From a virus: a stretch of DNA of 24,465 bases. Positions within the stretch are counted from its first letter, which is position 1, and each line of letters begins with the position of its first letter. Position numbers and translations under genes: made by a program. Where the stretch lies: IMG/VR virus record IMGVR_UViG_3300047474_000258, positions 1-24,465 of that record; one strand, given 5' to 3'. Under the pieces are notes generated by a model. It worked only from the letters and a program-made list of their open reading frames with translations, ran no database searches and had not been told where the DNA came from. Positions 23,150 through 24,465 of this stretch are shown piece by piece.

Positions 23150-23554
23150 ATGGGAAGACCACTAAATAAAAAATATTTTGGAGAGCCAACAGCAGGCGGC
23201 GATGAAATTAAAGTACGTTATCGTGCTACAGGTCAAGCCGAAGCAAACGGTTGGATTGTAAAGCAATTAGGATCTAAAAAGTTCCGTTGTTACGATGGTA
23301 CTAACACAATGGATTGTTACTTAGTTGACAAAGCACAAGGTACATTAGCAGTAGGCGATATGACAATTACAGTTAAAGACGATGGCGGAACAGCTCGTCA
23401 AGTTACTAAAATTGCAGGTCGTATGGTAACACTTGACACAGGTGCAAAAATTGCTTGGACTTTTGATAACGCAACAGACGATGCTAAAGTTGAAATGGAA
23501 GAAGCTGGTACAGATGATTCATTCACAAGCGCAGATGATTTCGAAGCTGACTAA
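23150..23554 (+). CDS. Probable virion structural protein, unknown function
   Basis: 134 residues starting MGRPLNKKYFG, an opening seen in small structural proteins of marine T4-like phages as I recall them. The body is predicted beta-rich with repeated short strands (KKFRCYDGTNTMDCYLVDK, GDMTITVKDDGGTARQVTKI), and the last 25 residues are acidic (DDAKVEMEEAGTDDSFTSADDFEAD). No signal peptide. AGGAG lies 7 nt before the ATG. It is a single gene between its own late promoter and a terminator hairpin, arguing for high late expression, as for a decoration or structural protein. That role is inferred. Confidence 0.6.
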   Translation: MGRPLNKKYFGEPTAGGDEIKVRYRATGQAEANGWIVKQLGSKKFRCYDGTNTMDCYLVDKAQGTLAVGDMTITVKDDGGTARQVTKIAGRMVTLDTGAKIAWTFDNATDDAKVEMEEAGTDDSFTSADDFEAD

Positions 23555-23563
23555 GAATAGAAT

Positions 23564-23592
23564 AGTAGGGGAGAAATCCCCTACTTACTTTT
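23564..23592 (+). terminator. Terminator-like hairpin after the 134-residue gene
   Basis: A perfect 9-bp stem AGTAGGGGA-GAAA-TCCCCTACT with a GNRA loop, followed by TACTTTT. The interrupted T tract makes it probably only partly efficient, allowing read-through to the next gene. Confidence 0.7.
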
Positions 23593-23603
23593 AAGGAATT
23601 AGA

Positions 23604-24465
23604 ATGTCAAAAGTTGTCAAGGTATATAATAGTAATTACAAAGTCTCTGTACAAAACGGAGGTACTATTACATTGGACACTGGTCCAGAAACCGGTACCA
23701 CTGTAATTACTGGTAACTTAGAAGTACAAGGAACACAAACACAAGTAGATTCTACAGTTACAACTATTGCTGATAACATTATTACACTTAGTAAAGGTAC
23801 AACTGGTAACGGATTGCCTGCATCATTAGGTTATGTTTCAGGTATTGAAATTGATCGAGGTGATTTACAAGATGCTAAATGGCTTTTTGATGAACAGCTT
23901 TCTTGGACTGTAGGCGGTGTAACATCTTTAGGTGCATTTGAATCTAGATTAGCAGACGGTACTAGACTACCATTAAGTACTCCGGGTATTATTGCACAAG
24001 GTAATTTGTATGTTAATACAGGCGCAGGTGTTATTACTGTAACAGGTACAACTGATTACGAAGAGAAAGTATGGAATTATACAAACAGTGTTGTTACACC
24101 AGATGTCAACGGCATTGTTGTTGTAGATGACGATAACATTCCAAATGCTAAAGCTGTTAAAGATTATATTGAGTATGTTTTTGCTAACGAATTTTATAAT
24201 ACAATTGGTGAAGGCGACTCTAACGTAACAGTTTCAGATGAAAGACACGTACTAGGAACTATTGTTTCTATTAATGTTGGTGCTACAACTACAATTAGTA
24301 CTGTAGGACAACACGGATTTACAACAGCAGATACTGTGGAAATTAGCGGAGTAACAGCAGGCGGAGATCCAATTGAAGCGTTAAACGGATCTGGCATTCA
24401 AATTATTGAAATTGTTTCTGCACAAGCATTTAAAGTTAATGTAGACACAACAGGCGGCAACGTTG
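23604..24465 (+). CDS. Tail-fibre-like structural protein (3' end outside window)
   Basis: 287 residues are visible from the ATG (AAGGA upstream at 23593-23597); the frame is open at the right edge. The segment from about residue 30 to 90 (TTVITGNLEVQGTQTQVDST, then IADNIITLSKGTTGNG and SGIEIDRGDLQDAKWLFDE) is a pattern widely found in tail-fibre and other distal virion proteins of marine T4-like phages. After residue 100 the sequence remains beta-rich, Thr/Gly/Val-rich, with no cysteine. A role in host adsorption is likely but inferred. It probably continues for several hundred residues beyond the window. Confidence 0.7.
   Translation, partial: MSKVVKVYNSNYKVSVQNGGTITLDTGPETGTTVITGNLEVQGTQTQVDSTVTTIADNIITLSKGTTGNGLPASLGYVSGIEIDRGDLQDAKWLFDEQLSWTVGGVTSLGAFESRLADGTRLPLSTPGIIAQGNLYVNTGAGVITVTGTTDYEEKVWNYTNSVVTPDVNGIVVVDDDNIPNAKAVKDYIEYVFANEFYNTIGEGDSNVTVSDERHVLGTIVSINVGATTTISTVGQHGFTTADTVEISGVTAGGDPIEALNGSGIQIIEIVSAQAFKVNVDTTGGNV

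Overview
The window is part of the genome of a T4-like (Straboviridae/Kyanoviridae-type) myovirus. It carries recognisable homologues of T4 gp5, gp53, gp48, gp55, gp47, gp46, gp26, gp20, gp21, gp22 and gp23. The AT-rich sequence, the cyanophage/pelagiphage-like flavour of the structural proteins, a phage glutamine (Downstream-peptide type) riboswitch and an outer-membrane porin all suggest a marine phage of a Gram-negative host. The exact host cannot be read from the sequence; a SAR11-like alphaproteobacterium is a guess.

Layout. Bases 1-5053 (minus strand) hold a baseplate block read leftward: gp48, gp53, a 920-residue hub/structural protein and gp5 (cut by the window edge), with start/stop overlaps or very short gaps. 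Bases 5080-9454 (plus) hold the late sigma factor gp55 and the recombination nuclease gp47-gp46, driven by two near-consensus host sigma-70 promoters, then a small protein and a GIY-YIG nuclease. Bases 9455-10028 contain no gene but are dense in perfect hairpins. A candidate internal head protein with a prohead-protease cleavage signal follows (10029-10937). A minus-strand gp26-like gene (11155-11982) ends in a textbook -1 frameshift signal that opens a 77-codon extension. Divergent from it is a putative tape measure (12049-14616), then the head-assembly run: portal gp20, a small protein, a Rossmann/glycosyltransferase-like insertion, an acidic core protein, protease gp21, scaffold gp22 and capsid gp23, closed by a strong terminator at 21465-21493.

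The right end is accessory and regulatory. It has a secreted porin-like beta-barrel protein, a late promoter feeding a glutamine riboswitch and a 33-residue peptide, an extended -10 sigma-70 promoter driving a roughly 240-nt structured RNA with its own terminator, another late promoter with a hairpin-rich leader before a 134-residue virion-like protein, and the start of a tail-fibre-like gene that runs off the window.

Regulatory logic. Two promoter classes are visible. TTGACT/TTGACA-N16-17-TATAAT/TATTAT precedes gp55, gp47-46 and the small RNA (early, host polymerase). A NATAAATA-like octamer, with CTAAATA and TTAAATA variants, precedes the structural genes (late, gp55-dependent). The strongest candidates for something undescribed are the gp26 frameshift, the RNA island at 22581-23149, the 550-nt structured region at 9455-10028 and the phage porin.
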